From: Flammeovirga sp. SJP92
GTDB lineage: Bacteria; Bacteroidota; Bacteroidia; Cytophagales; Flammeovirgaceae
Direction of reading: 5' to 3'
Assembly (NCBI RefSeq): GCF_001583495.1
Contig: NZ_LQAQ01000092.1
Span: 1-55,225, forward strand
DNA length: 55,225 bases
The stretch's first letter is position 1; each line of letters starts with the position of its first letter. Below the pieces are notes generated by a model that was not told the origin of the DNA, did no database searches, and saw only the letters and a program-made list of their open reading frames with translations. Position numbers and translations under genes: made by a program. Shown here one piece after another: positions 26,415 to 34,606 of the stretch.

Positions 26415-26885
26415 TTAATCTTTTGTAGCATTTGGATCCACTTTTTCCATTCTAAGTGTTTTCCAATTTGAATTGCCATGATGCATCACCTCCTGAAACT
26501 CTTTAAATATTTCATCCAGTAATTTATTGTTTTTACGCTCATTCTCATCCATCATTTTCATTTTGAGTTGAATGGCACGCAATTGATTTCTGGATTCACC
26601 ATAATTAATCCAAAGTTGCTTATGATTATAGAAGCCATCCCAAGCGGCTAATACTGCCGTCAATCCACTTAATAAAAGGGTGATGATTTTTATATGCAAT
26701 TTATAAGCTTCAGGTACATCATTGGATATGGCCACTAAAATAGTGATCAATGCAGACGCAATCGCAATTCCTAAATATATTCTAAAAGACTTTAATTTAT
26801 TTTCTTGACTACGGTAAGAAGCTCTATCCGCAATGGCAGAAATTTCATCAAATAGAACATCATATTTTGATTTTGTAGTACTCAT
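26415..26885 (-). CDS. SLATT-domain (DUF4231-like) membrane protein
   Basis: The layout matches the SLATT superfamily: a short helical N-terminus, two adjacent TM helices (about residues 34-52 and 66-84), then a cytoplasmic helix with W-x-x-Y-x-x-x-R-x-x-L-R (LWINYGESRNQLRAIQLK). SLATT proteins are proposed to be pore-forming effectors in nucleotide-sensing conflict systems when they sit beside a sensor gene. No such sensor lies here, so it is an orphan member. Single gene, 156 aa. Confidence 0.7.
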   Translation of the reverse strand: MSTTKSKYDVLFDEISAIADRASYRSQENKLKSFRIYLGIAIASALITILVAISNDVPEAYKLHIKIITLLLSGLTAVLAAWDGFYNHKQLWINYGESRNQLRAIQLKMKMMDENERKNNKLLDEIFKEFQEVMHHGNSNWKTLRMEKVDPNATKD

Positions 26886-26982
26886 AGTTTAGTTCAAGTA
26901 TGAAAAATTGAAGTTTTAAATTCATAAAACATCAATTTACATAAATGAATTAATAATAGCACCTCAAAATAGTATTCATTGA

Positions 26983-27684
26983 TTAATTCTTGTTCTCCAA
27001 CTCTTCTTCAGTCGTGGCATAATATTTCTTTTCTTCAGCATAAGGAGAATTGCCACCTGCAAAATAAGCCTTAATTTCTTGAACAGGAATAGTATCTTTT
27101 AACGATTCTGCGGCATGGAAAATATGATTGCCATGGAAGTCATGACACTGCAGACAAGTATTCCATCTTTTCTGGCCAATCAACTCTTTATGAGAAACTT
27201 CTAATGGATCATTTTTCATCTCAGTATCTTCATGACAAGACTGACAGTAGCCAATGTTAGTTTGAGTGATACGAACGCCGTTATGTTCCTGATGGCAGGA
27301 TTCACATTCAGTCACTCCTAAATCTTTTCTTGCTTGTGCAAAACGAGGCTCTTCAAAACGGTGCAATGGATGCCTGTCATTTGCTCTATCATGACAATCA
27401 AGACACTTTTTATTATCTACATTCTGTGCTCCAAAATCAGCTTCAGTTCTTCTCAAACCCACTGCATGCATTACATTTGCTTGTGCCTGCTGAAATACAT
27501 TACCCTTAGCAGGTGTGTGGCAAGTTTCACATTTAAGATTTTCATGCCCTGTATTCAGAGGCCCTTTTGAAAGATAATCATCATTTTGTGGAAGAGAAAG
27601 CGTAACATAGGTAATGGCGGAGATAAAAACTCCTGTACACATACCAATAAACTGACGTTTTCTTTTTCTGCTTATTTTAAACAT
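26983..27684 (-). CDS. Pentahaem c-type cytochrome, membrane anchored
   Basis: Five CxxCH haem-attachment motifs at residues 52-56, 94-98, 127-131, 147-151 and 177-181, with several extra His residues as distal ligands. A basic N-terminus and one TM (about 12-30) would anchor it to the inner membrane facing the periplasm, as in NapC/cytochrome c3-like electron carriers. 233 aa. It is the last gene of the haem cluster that begins with hemA, 164 bp after the flavin reductase. It probably carries electrons between the membrane cytochrome and a periplasmic partner. Confidence 0.88.
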   Translation of the reverse strand: MFKISRKRKRQFIGMCTGVFISAITYVTLSLPQNDDYLSKGPLNTGHENLKCETCHTPAKGNVFQQAQANVMHAVGLRRTEADFGAQNVDNKKCLDCHDRANDRHPLHRFEEPRFAQARKDLGVTECESCHQEHNGVRITQTNIGYCQSCHEDTEMKNDPLEVSHKELIGQKRWNTCLQCHDFHGNHIFHAAESLKDTIPVQEIKAYFAGGNSPYAEEKKYYATTEEELENKN

Positions 27685-27848
27685 TTGTATTGATGCTTTA
27701 AAGTTTTTTTTGGGAGAGAATCAAATGCTACAAGGTTCACTATTGCTAACTCCCATAACGCATATTGCAAAACCGTTAATGTAGCATTGATTCATAAGAT
27801 CTTTTTCATTGGTTGGTTTACTTTCCAAGCATAGTGGCCTTGATATGA

Positions 27849-28907
27849 TTATGCATATTCAATCACTACATTGTTTGTCACAGGATTGCAGATACATGGA
27901 AGTATATACCCCTCGTCTACTTCTTTCGGTGTTAATACATGTCCTTTTCGCATGAACACTTCACCAGAAGTCACCTTGGCTTTACAACTGCCACATATAC
28001 CATCCATACATACATAAGGAAGCTTAATTTTCTCATCAAGTGCGGCTTCCAATATATTGTTTTTAGCAGGAACCGTAAATTGGTATGATTTATCTTTATG
28101 TTTGATTTTAATTTCTCTGTTTTCCAAAAATGCACCTTGTTGCTGTATTTCTTGTGCTGATGGCGGTGGAGCAGAGAAACGTTCAATATGAATATATTTT
28201 TCTGGAACCAAACAATGTTTCAATCCTTCTTCTGCCTCAATCATCATCCCGGAAGGTCCACAAATAAAGTACTCCGTTTGTTCAACAGGCCATTTAGGTA
28301 CTTTTTCCAAATATTCTGGAACTTGGCTTCTCTGAACTCTTCCTTTATAGCAATCACTAAAATCTCCAGGTTTCTCCAAAATATGAATGAGATTCAGGCG
28401 TTCTGGAAACTCGCTTTTGAGTTTAGCCAATGGCTCATTGAAGATGATTGATTCGATATCTCTGTTTCCATAAAATAAGGAAACAATACTCTTTGGTTCT
28501 TTGTATAGGGTTGATTTCAAAATTGAAAATAACGGTGTAATTCCACTTCCTGCACCAAACAAGATGATATGCCTCTCCTTATTGGAATCAGGTTGCATTG
28601 TGAATTCACCCATTGGGTAAAGTACCTTTATCTTATCCCCTTTTTTTACAGTATCAAAAAGGAAATTAGACACTTTACCATCTTTAACTCTTTTCACAGT
28701 CACACTGATTGTTTGATCTACTTTCGGTGCACTGTTCAAAGAGTAACAACGTCTAAGCACTTTATCGTCTACATTGACCAATAGTGTAAGAAATTGTCCT
28801 GGTGTATATTTTATTTTTTTGAAAAAAGGCTGTTTGAAATGTATACTGATTGCATCACTTGTTTCTTTGACAACATCAGTTACTTTAAGCGTTTTAATTT
28901 TTTCCAT
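27849..28907 (-). CDS. Flavin and 2Fe-2S oxidoreductase (PaaE/Hmp-reductase type)
   Basis: Three modules. The FAD-binding domain carries R53-C-Y-S56 (the RxYS motif). The NAD(P)-binding domain has FGAGSGITP at 117-125 and CGPSGM near 216. A C-terminal plant-type ferredoxin has C300, C305, C308 and C338. It should pass electrons from NAD(P)H through FAD to the iron-sulphur cluster. The first two modules are like the reductase part of flavohaemoglobin, and a separate globin is encoded in the same cluster, so the pair could work as a split NO dioxygenase. It follows the membrane cytochrome gene by 18 bp. Confidence 0.9.
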   Translation of the reverse strand: MEKIKTLKVTDVVKETSDAISIHFKQPFFKKIKYTPGQFLTLLVNVDDKVLRRCYSLNSAPKVDQTISVTVKRVKDGKVSNFLFDTVKKGDKIKVLYPMGEFTMQPDSNKERHIILFGAGSGITPLFSILKSTLYKEPKSIVSLFYGNRDIESIIFNEPLAKLKSEFPERLNLIHILEKPGDFSDCYKGRVQRSQVPEYLEKVPKWPVEQTEYFICGPSGMMIEAEEGLKHCLVPEKYIHIERFSAPPPSAQEIQQQGAFLENREIKIKHKDKSYQFTVPAKNNILEAALDEKIKLPYVCMDGICGSCKAKVTSGEVFMRKGHVLTPKEVDEGYILPCICNPVTNNVVIEYA

Positions 28908-28925
28908 GGGAGTTGATTTTAAGGA

Positions 28926-29402
28926 TTATTCGTAGAAGAAAACAACCCAAATGTGATAGAATGTAAGAGAAGTGATAAACACCGATAGAGAAACATGCAC
29001 GATCATCCAACCTTGAAAAAAGAGCTGTGATTTACTTCTGATCACATCAAAGTTGAACATGCCCATAATGAAATTACTGAAGAAAGTAATACTCAATACC
29101 AATAAATAGGCAAATCCCAATTCCATAGAGTGCACATAAAAAATCAATGGAGTGAAGGCTCCCAGCCAATTGTGTATTTTATGAAATACAATAGACTTGT
29201 CTTCCCATTTTGGGACACTTCTCACAAGGCTTAGGGTCCATTGAAAAAGAATCACAAGCAAGACCCCTAAACCTGACCACCTCCTATACATTTGATCCTC
29301 CTGAAGCTCATAAAGTGCTTCCCATCTCAATTCAAAAACATCTTGAATAACAAATAATGCAAATAGAAAAGAGCCTATATAAATAAATTTTAATTTATGC
29401 AT
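28926..29402 (-). CDS. Membrane cytochrome-b-like protein
   Basis: 158 aa with four to five TM helices. Conserved-looking His residues fall in pairs within the helices: KIHNWLG and FYVHSMEL in the middle, IVHVSLS and FYHIWVVF near the end. That arrangement suits two b-type haems across the membrane, as in ferric-reductase-like or cytochrome b561-like proteins. This is inferred from the His pattern; no database match was made. It lies between the Tll0287-like haem protein and the flavin reductase on one strand, which supports electron transfer through the membrane. Confidence 0.6.
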   Translation of the reverse strand: MHKLKFIYIGSFLFALFVIQDVFELRWEALYELQEDQMYRRWSGLGVLLVILFQWTLSLVRSVPKWEDKSIVFHKIHNWLGAFTPLIFYVHSMELGFAYLLVLSITFFSNFIMGMFNFDVIRSKSQLFFQGWMIVHVSLSVFITSLTFYHIWVVFFYE

Positions 29403-29538
29403 AACTGAATTATTTAAATGTAATAGACTCCCCTCAAAAGATGAAAAGTAGAAATAAATAGATATACGTATTTAGTCAAGAATTATGAGTTCTAGAGGGG
29501 AGTCATCACAACAACAGGTAATTAATTAGCAGCAAATG

Positions 29539-30366
29539 CTATAATTTCAGAATACCGTTTAATGTTTCTTCAGAAGTCAATAATCCTACGCTATCCAAGA
29601 AGATATTTGGACTTGGTAATTGATAGCCTCCTGATGGCCATTCTTCGCCTACTACTGGAATATCGCTTTCTTTAAATGTTTTTGTCTTGTCAATATATTT
29701 TTGGAAAGTATTTGCAGCTCCGTTTCTGTAAGCCATGATGATACCTTCTAATTCTTCAAAACTCACTGAATCTTCAGGGTACGTCCAAGTTGTAGCACCT
29801 TGAATATCACCTAATACCCAATCTGATTTTGTTGTTTCAGGATGTTGATTATGACAGCTTACACATGCTCCAGCAGACGCAAAATCAGGGAACATAGCTG
29901 TATACAATTTATTTTCAGCATCATAGAAGAATTTAGGTTTTTCATCCTTTCTCATTTCAGCAAAAAGCTCAGCTTGTTTTCCTTTGAACTTATTAGATTT
30001 TCTAATTGGGAAATCAGAACCTAAGAATAAACCTAATGGTACCTCTCCTTTTTTACGGATGTCACCAGCGATTCCCCTTAAGAATAAAGCTGGAAGTGGT
30101 CCTGCTTCAATGTGATCTTTTTCCCAATCCTCATCAAATTTTAATCCTTTTTTCTTACCAGCACCTACAATTGCTTTTGTATATAATGTTCTTGCAACAT
30201 CATTTTCCTTTGATACAATTGTAAAAGCTTCTTCTATTGAATATTTTTTATTAGATACTGTAGCAGTTGACTCTTCAGGAAGTGGTTGACAGTTATAAAA
30301 TCCTACTGTGGTTAATAATAGTAGAACATAACTCTGAAGTCGGTTTAATTTGCAGAAAGTTTTCAT
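29539..30366 (-). CDS. Tll0287-like/DUF3365 haem-binding protein
   Basis: Single c-type haem motif CVSCH at residues 168-172 within a segment CHNQHPETTKSDW-GD that fits the Tll0287-like (DUF3365) fold, a PAS-like haem domain often used for redox or gas sensing. The N-terminus is a signal, with a possible lipobox Cys at residue 26 (VGFYNC), so it should be periplasmic and perhaps lipid-anchored. 275 aa with no output domain, so it is probably an electron carrier or a separate sensor subunit. It is preceded by a 151-bp gap with a strong RNA fold. Confidence 0.8.
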   Translation of the reverse strand: MKTFCKLNRLQSYVLLLLTTVGFYNCQPLPEESTATVSNKKYSIEEAFTIVSKENDVARTLYTKAIVGAGKKKGLKFDEDWEKDHIEAGPLPALFLRGIAGDIRKKGEVPLGLFLGSDFPIRKSNKFKGKQAELFAEMRKDEKPKFFYDAENKLYTAMFPDFASAGACVSCHNQHPETTKSDWVLGDIQGATTWTYPEDSVSFEELEGIIMAYRNGAANTFQKYIDKTKTFKESDIPVVGEEWPSGGYQLPSPNIFLDSVGLLTSEETLNGILKL

Positions 30367-30424
30367 GAATCTATTCTTTTAGTGTTTAAATGTTTGTTTT
30401 TTGTTTCTTGGGAGTTGTTGTAGG

Positions 30425-30485
30425 GAGTAATAGTGGCAAAGGAGCCATGGCGAATGAACCCCTTTGCGTTGGAACTATATTACTC
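30425..30485 (-). promoter_or_regulatory. Intercistronic two-part stem-loop
   Basis: Between the globin and Tll0287-like genes. The outer arms gagtaatagt (30425-30434) and acta-ta-ttactc (30474-30485) pair with a 2-nt bulge. Inside, gcaaagg (30436-30442) pairs with cctttgc (30461-30467). No U-tract follows on the minus strand, so it is more likely an mRNA-processing or stability element than a terminator. Confidence 0.4.
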
Positions 30486-30517
30486 AAGAAAAGAGATTTT
30501 CTAATCAAAAAAGAAGG

Positions 30518-30994
30518 CTATTCAACTGTCTCGACAGTTGCTGCAGCTTCTTTCATTGTTGTAGCCAATACTACGTATACTGTTGTCCATGCCTCTTTCA
30601 CCTCATCATTCCAATTATCTCCAAGGCCTGTTTCCAAAGTATACAATAAAGCTGCGGCCACAGTATCATAATGTGAGTCTTCAACATTATAACCAACATG
30701 TCTTTTACCAAGATCCTGAACAACAGGAACTAAAGCACCAAGATCATTAAGTCCATTTACAGCAGCAGCCAACATTGCCATCAGCTTCTTTCCTTGTTCA
30801 GACATATCTGAAGTAAACAAGGCTTTTAATGAAGGATCTAATTCGAATAGTTTAGCGTAGAAGATTTCCGCTGCTTTGTCGGAGATTGGTGCCACCATTG
30901 CAAATGTACTTTGCACTAACTCAATTTGTCTAGCGGAAACTGGTCCTTCTTCTTTTTTTGTTTTTTTTCCGAAAAGTGATTTGAAAAAACCCAT
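30518..30994 (-). CDS. Single-domain globin
   Basis: Bacterial haemoglobin of the Vitreoscilla/flavohaemoglobin-globin type. The proximal (F8) His is H99 in LGKRHVGYNV, followed by an H-Y-D-T-V segment typical of this group; a Tyr in the B helix (IFYAKLF) suits a ligand-stabilising B10 residue. A 17-residue Lys-rich extension precedes the fold. It should bind O2 or NO in the cytoplasm. It starts 5 bp after hemA, so haem synthesis and the globin are co-expressed, and a flavin reductase lies three genes further on. Confidence 0.88.
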   Translation of the reverse strand: MGFFKSLFGKKTKKEEGPVSARQIELVQSTFAMVAPISDKAAEIFYAKLFELDPSLKALFTSDMSEQGKKLMAMLAAAVNGLNDLGALVPVVQDLGKRHVGYNVEDSHYDTVAAALLYTLETGLGDNWNDEVKEAWTTVYVVLATTMKEAAATVETVE

Positions 30995-30999
30995 AGTAA

Positions 31000-32259
31000 T
31001 TAAATTTTTGAAGTGTGAATACTAGGCTCTTCAAGCATAAAGAGTGCCTTGAGTGCCTCATTTAAAGTAGCAACATTACCTTGCTTACAAGCTTCTTTGA
31101 GTTGTAGTGTTGGGAGTTGTACAATTTTTTGAATCATCCTATTCGAAACTCTTTCTATGGCTTCCAATTCGGATGAATTAAACTCTTTCTTAAAAGTAGC
31201 TAACGAATCTTTTCTTACTTCTTCTAATGCATTTTTTAATAGTAATACAGTAGGTGTAAAATAGGTTTCTTTCAACCAGCTATTGAACTTGATTAATTCT
31301 TCATGAAAAATTTTGTTCACTTTAGACAATTCTGATTTCCTCAATTTGATGGTTTCATCCAGTTGCAACCCTAGATCATCAATATTCAATACTTTAGTAC
31401 CTATTTTATTGAATTCTGGCGACACTGTTCTTGGTGAACATAAGTCGATGATTAATTGAGGAGAGGTAGTGGTTATAGAAGGTTTATATACAATTTTCTC
31501 ATGATGAGCTGAAGTAATGACAACATCAAACTCTGACAGTTTATTCATATGCTGTTCATAGTCTACAACTTCAAAACCAAACAATTCTTTGAGCTGAAGT
31601 GCTCTATTAACAGATCTATTAGTAATAGAAACGTTTTTAATTTCTTTTTTATGTAAGTATTGACAAACATCTCTACCCATTTCTCCTAAACCGATAATCA
31701 ATATCTTAGTATCAGTCTTATACTTACAAAATTCATCCGTAACCTTCACAGCGGCATAACCATTTGAGCTTATGCCTTTTTTAAATGAAGTCTCGTTAGT
31801 AATTCTTTTATGAAAATGAAAGAAGGTGTGCATCAAGCGGTGAAGAAAAGCCTGACACATATTTTCATCTGTTGCATTCTGATAAGCGTTCTTGAGCTGT
31901 CCGTATATTTGCAAATCGCCAAGTAAAAGGGAATTCACGCCTATCCCAGTAGAAAATAAATGCTCTACGGCATTATCACCTTCTTTATCTTCAATATATT
32001 GAGTGTATTGATCCGAAGGGATGAGACATTTCAAAGCACAAAGTAACTTTAGAATATCTTTTGTTTGTGATAATTTAGAGACATAATATACTTCAACCCT
32101 ATTACAAGTTGACAACACAATGGCTTCCTCTATTGACAACACTTCTTTTAATTTTTGCAAGAAATGCTTTACCTCTAAATTATTTAAAGAAAATTTTTCC
32201 CGTACCGATACAGTTGCTTTATAATGCGATATGGAAAATAGCTTTAAATCATTTGTCAT
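31000..32259 (-). CDS. hemA: Glutamyl-tRNA reductase
   Basis: First committed step of C5 haem biosynthesis: reduces Glu-tRNA to glutamate-1-semialdehyde with NADPH. The catalytic Cys is C52 in LSTCNRVEVYY. The NADPH site is GLGEMGRDV near 191-199, followed by SITNRS. The usual G-E-x-Q-I-x-G-Q segment reads GDLQIYGQ (Asp in place of Glu), a conservative change. 419 aa with the C-terminal dimerisation helices is full length. It heads the haem-protein cluster, with the globin 5 bp downstream. Confidence 0.95.
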   Translation of the reverse strand: MTNDLKLFSISHYKATVSVREKFSLNNLEVKHFLQKLKEVLSIEEAIVLSTCNRVEVYYVSKLSQTKDILKLLCALKCLIPSDQYTQYIEDKEGDNAVEHLFSTGIGVNSLLLGDLQIYGQLKNAYQNATDENMCQAFLHRLMHTFFHFHKRITNETSFKKGISSNGYAAVKVTDEFCKYKTDTKILIIGLGEMGRDVCQYLHKKEIKNVSITNRSVNRALQLKELFGFEVVDYEQHMNKLSEFDVVITSAHHEKIVYKPSITTTSPQLIIDLCSPRTVSPEFNKIGTKVLNIDDLGLQLDETIKLRKSELSKVNKIFHEELIKFNSWLKETYFTPTVLLLKNALEEVRKDSLATFKKEFNSSELEAIERVSNRMIQKIVQLPTLQLKEACKQGNVATLNEALKALFMLEEPSIHTSKI

Positions 32260-32318
32260 GTTAATTCAAGTGTTATGAGAGTTGTTTTCATAGTAGTGCG
32301 TTAGCTTGCTATGCATTA

Positions 32319-32346
32319 CAAATGTAGAGGGTATAAAAAAGGCAAA
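32319..32346 (-). promoter_or_regulatory. Putative promoter of hemA
   Basis: Read on the minus strand, tacatttg (32326 to 32319) fits the Bacteroidota -7 box TAnnTTTG exactly, and tttg (32346 to 32343) could be the -33 box. The gap of 16 bp is shorter than the usual 19 or so. The box lies 60 bp before the hemA ATG. Confidence 0.35.
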
Positions 32347-32697
32347 CTATGTCATATTTCATTGTTGATCTAGTTTTTTAAGAGGTAAAAAACTGTTTTT
32401 CAGCAGGAGAAATTACGCAACATTATTAAGTAATACTACTTACTTAAAAATTAAATTATTACGTACATTACTTATTTAAAAGTTTAATATTCAAAAGTTT
32501 ACGTATAAAAACAGAGCTTGAAACAATTTCAAAACACTAACTACTTAAAATACAACTAAGTAAACAAAAATCTTATAGAAAGTCGGTTATTTGAGAACGG
32601 TTAATGGAAGTTTTTAATTGAAAATCACCTAAGATAAAGCACATTTAATTAAGGCAATAACCAGAATAGAAAAGTTATCATAATAAAATCAACAGCT
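32347..32697. other. Intergenic region upstream of hemA
   Basis: About 350 bp with no gene. It contains a 15-bp palindrome ttgaaa-caa-tttcaa at 32518-32532 and several loose repeats of ttacttatttaaaagttt type between 32430 and 32515. Either may bind a regulator, but both could reflect AT-richness. Confidence 0.3.
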
Positions 32698-33225
32698 TCA
32701 GAGTGCCTTTAAATTTAATGTCTCTTTCTTGTTTAAATCGACATTGAATCCCTCAACAGTTTCTTCTTTAAAGTTTATTTTTTGGAATGAAAAAGGAGCA
32801 TCCAAGAAACTAGTTGTATAGGTTCTAAAGGTATCTAGATCTACAAAATAATATTTAAACATTCCATTGATACTTGAATGATGAGAGAACAGGGTAAAAC
32901 CTTTAACATCGGAAACATATTTAAAGTTATGATCAAATTCTATTTCCTCACTATGTTTTACTTCTCCATTTACAATAATAAACATTGCTTGGCCTTCATC
33001 TTCATAGTTGCAATCTGGCACTTTAACTAACATAATTTTTGAAAATCCATCCACTTTATAATTATAATCTATGCATTCTTCATTAACACATTGAAGCCAT
33101 TCATCTATCATGTAATTTGATAAAATATTTTTCAAATTATTATTTTCCTGAGCACTCAAATATGGGGGCATTAATATGTAAAAAAAGGCTAATAAGCTAA
33201 TTCTCAAATATGCAGTATAGTTCAT
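32698..33225 (-). CDS. Hypothetical secreted protein
   Basis: ATG at 33225. Residues 1-25 form a signal peptide ending YLSAQ. The mature part of about 150 residues is acidic, with a Cys pair (CVNEEC near residue 46) and a later Cys (VPDCNYED) that could form disulphides. No family recognised. Single gene upstream of the hemA intergenic region, same strand, no obvious tie to the haem cluster. Confidence 0.55.
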   Translation of the reverse strand: MNYTAYLRISLLAFFYILMPPYLSAQENNNLKNILSNYMIDEWLQCVNEECIDYNYKVDGFSKIMLVKVPDCNYEDEGQAMFIIVNGEVKHSEEIEFDHNFKYVSDVKGFTLFSHHSSINGMFKYYFVDLDTFRTYTTSFLDAPFSFQKINFKEETVEGFNVDLNKKETLNLKAL

Positions 33226-33389
33226 TATTAGAAATAAATTAATTGTAAAAATTGAAGTGTGTAACTGATAATATAATAAAGAAAATATATCCCATTATCA
33301 TATTCATTAGTAAAAATGAACCTACAATTTAAGTTTTTACCAATCCTTTATTATCCATCATAGATGTAACCTATAAAAATATGAATTAG

Positions 33390-33397
33390 TATATTTG
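33390..33397 (+). promoter_or_regulatory. Putative -7 box of the Nudix gene
   Basis: tatatttg matches TAnnTTTG exactly and lies 34 bp before the Nudix ATG. No good -33 TTTG box was found at the expected distance. Confidence 0.35.
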
Positions 33398-33430
33398 AAT
33401 TTTTATCATCACAATCTATCACTAAACAAA

Positions 33431-33940
33431 ATGAGCAACAAAGCATCCAAAGAAGATATAGAAAAAACATTCGGACATCGACTAAGAGTGAGAGTCTGTG
33501 GTGTATTGGCAGAAAATGATAAAATATTGATGGCTGTACATCATGGTATTGGTAAAAGAGGTATTTTCTGGGCTCCTCCTGGCGGTGGTTTAGATTACGG
33601 CGAATCTGTGGAAGAGGCTTTGAAAAGAGAGTTCCTGGAAGAAACAGGTCTTGAGGTTGAAATTGATGAATTTATGTTTACGCATGAGTTTTTTGATCTT
33701 CCTTTACATGGCATTGAACTTTTTTTTATGGTGAAAAGAGTTAAAGGTGAATTGGTGACAGGAATTGATCCTGAAATGGCAGAAGACAAACAAACAATTG
33801 ATAATATGGTCTTTACTTCTTTTGAAGAACTAAAAGAAAAACATGTAGATGAAAAGCATCATTTGTTCCGTCATTGTAATTCTTTAGAAGAACTCATCAA
33901 AATGCGAGGTTTTTATACAAATTTGAAAGAAAATTCATAG
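33431..33940 (+). CDS. Nudix hydrolase
   Basis: The start is ATG 33431; the frame opens at a TTG inside the likely promoter. 169 aa. The Nudix box G-x5-E-x7-REUxEExGU is complete (GGGLDYGESVEEALKREFLE then ETGL, near residues 40-65). Members hydrolyse nucleoside diphosphates linked to another group and often clean up damaged nucleotides; substrate unknown. The pyrR gene follows 58 bp downstream on the same strand and may share the transcript. Confidence 0.88.
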   Translation: MSNKASKEDIEKTFGHRLRVRVCGVLAENDKILMAVHHGIGKRGIFWAPPGGGLDYGESVEEALKREFLEETGLEVEIDEFMFTHEFFDLPLHGIELFFMVKRVKGELVTGIDPEMAEDKQTIDNMVFTSFEELKEKHVDEKHHLFRHCNSLEELIKMRGFYTNLKENS

Positions 33941-33998
33941 ATTTACAGGTTAGAATCGAAGGGGTAAATTTCCCTGTAATGAATTCTAGAAATAGAAA

Positions 33999-34538
33999 AT
34001 GGCAAAAGTAAGCATATTACAAAGTCAATTACTTGACATTACGATAAGTAGACTGAGTCAACAGTTGATTGAGAATCATGGAGACTTCTCTAACACTGTG
34101 ATTATTGGTCTTCAGCAAGGCGGAATCATTCTTTCTGAAAGAATTAAGAAACGTATTTTAGAACTGGCAAAGGTTGAAGTTCCTTTGGGTCAGTTGGATA
34201 TTACTTTTCACCGCGATGACTTCAGAAGAGGTCAAAGTATCCTCACTCCTAGCAAAACCGATATTCCTTTTCTTGTAGAAGATATGAACGTTATTCTTAT
34301 CGATGACGTAGTCTTTACAGGAAGATCTATCCGTTCGGCTTTAGATGCGATGATGGCATTTGGTCGTCCTAGAAAAGTGGAGCTACTTTGTTTAGTAGAT
34401 AGAAAATATAGCCGTGATTTACCAATTGAACCTACCTACGTTGGTAAGGTGGTCAATTCAATTCAATCACAATACATTCAAGCAGAATGGAAAGAAGAAG
34501 GTCATCAGGAAGATAACCTTTGGCTTATTAATCAATAA
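33999..34538 (+). CDS. pyrR: PyrR-type phosphoribosyltransferase/pyrimidine regulator
   Basis: The PRPP-binding motif VILIDDVVFTGRS lies near residues 97-109, in the context expected for PyrR (YVGKVVNSIQSQ-like C-terminus); 179 aa is standard. PyrR proteins convert uracil plus PRPP to UMP and, in many bacteria, bind pyr mRNA to control attenuation. It is followed by a hairpin with a T-run and then pyrB, so autogenous control is plausible although no classical PyrR-binding loop was recognised. Confidence 0.9.
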   Translation: MAKVSILQSQLLDITISRLSQQLIENHGDFSNTVIIGLQQGGIILSERIKKRILELAKVEVPLGQLDITFHRDDFRRGQSILTPSKTDIPFLVEDMNVILIDDVVFTGRSIRSALDAMMAFGRPRKVELLCLVDRKYSRDLPIEPTYVGKVVNSIQSQYIQAEWKEEGHQEDNLWLINQ

Positions 34539-34544
34539 TTTTAC

Positions 34545-34574
34545 AACGGCGTTCGTTAGAATGACCGTTTTTTT
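34545..34574 (+). terminator. Attenuator-like hairpin between pyrR and pyrB
   Basis: aacgg (34545-34549) pairs with ccgtt (34565-34569), and inner gttc pairs with gaat (one G-U), followed by seven T (34568-34574). It sits in the 68-bp pyrR-pyrB gap, where it could end or attenuate pyrB transcription. Confidence 0.5.
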
Positions 34575-34606
34575 ATATACATCAATTTCTTGCAGATATT
34601 CATATA

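Noticed and set aside
32430-32515. Tandem repeat array upstream of hemA
   Set aside because: The units are too diverged and AT-rich to separate from low complexity.
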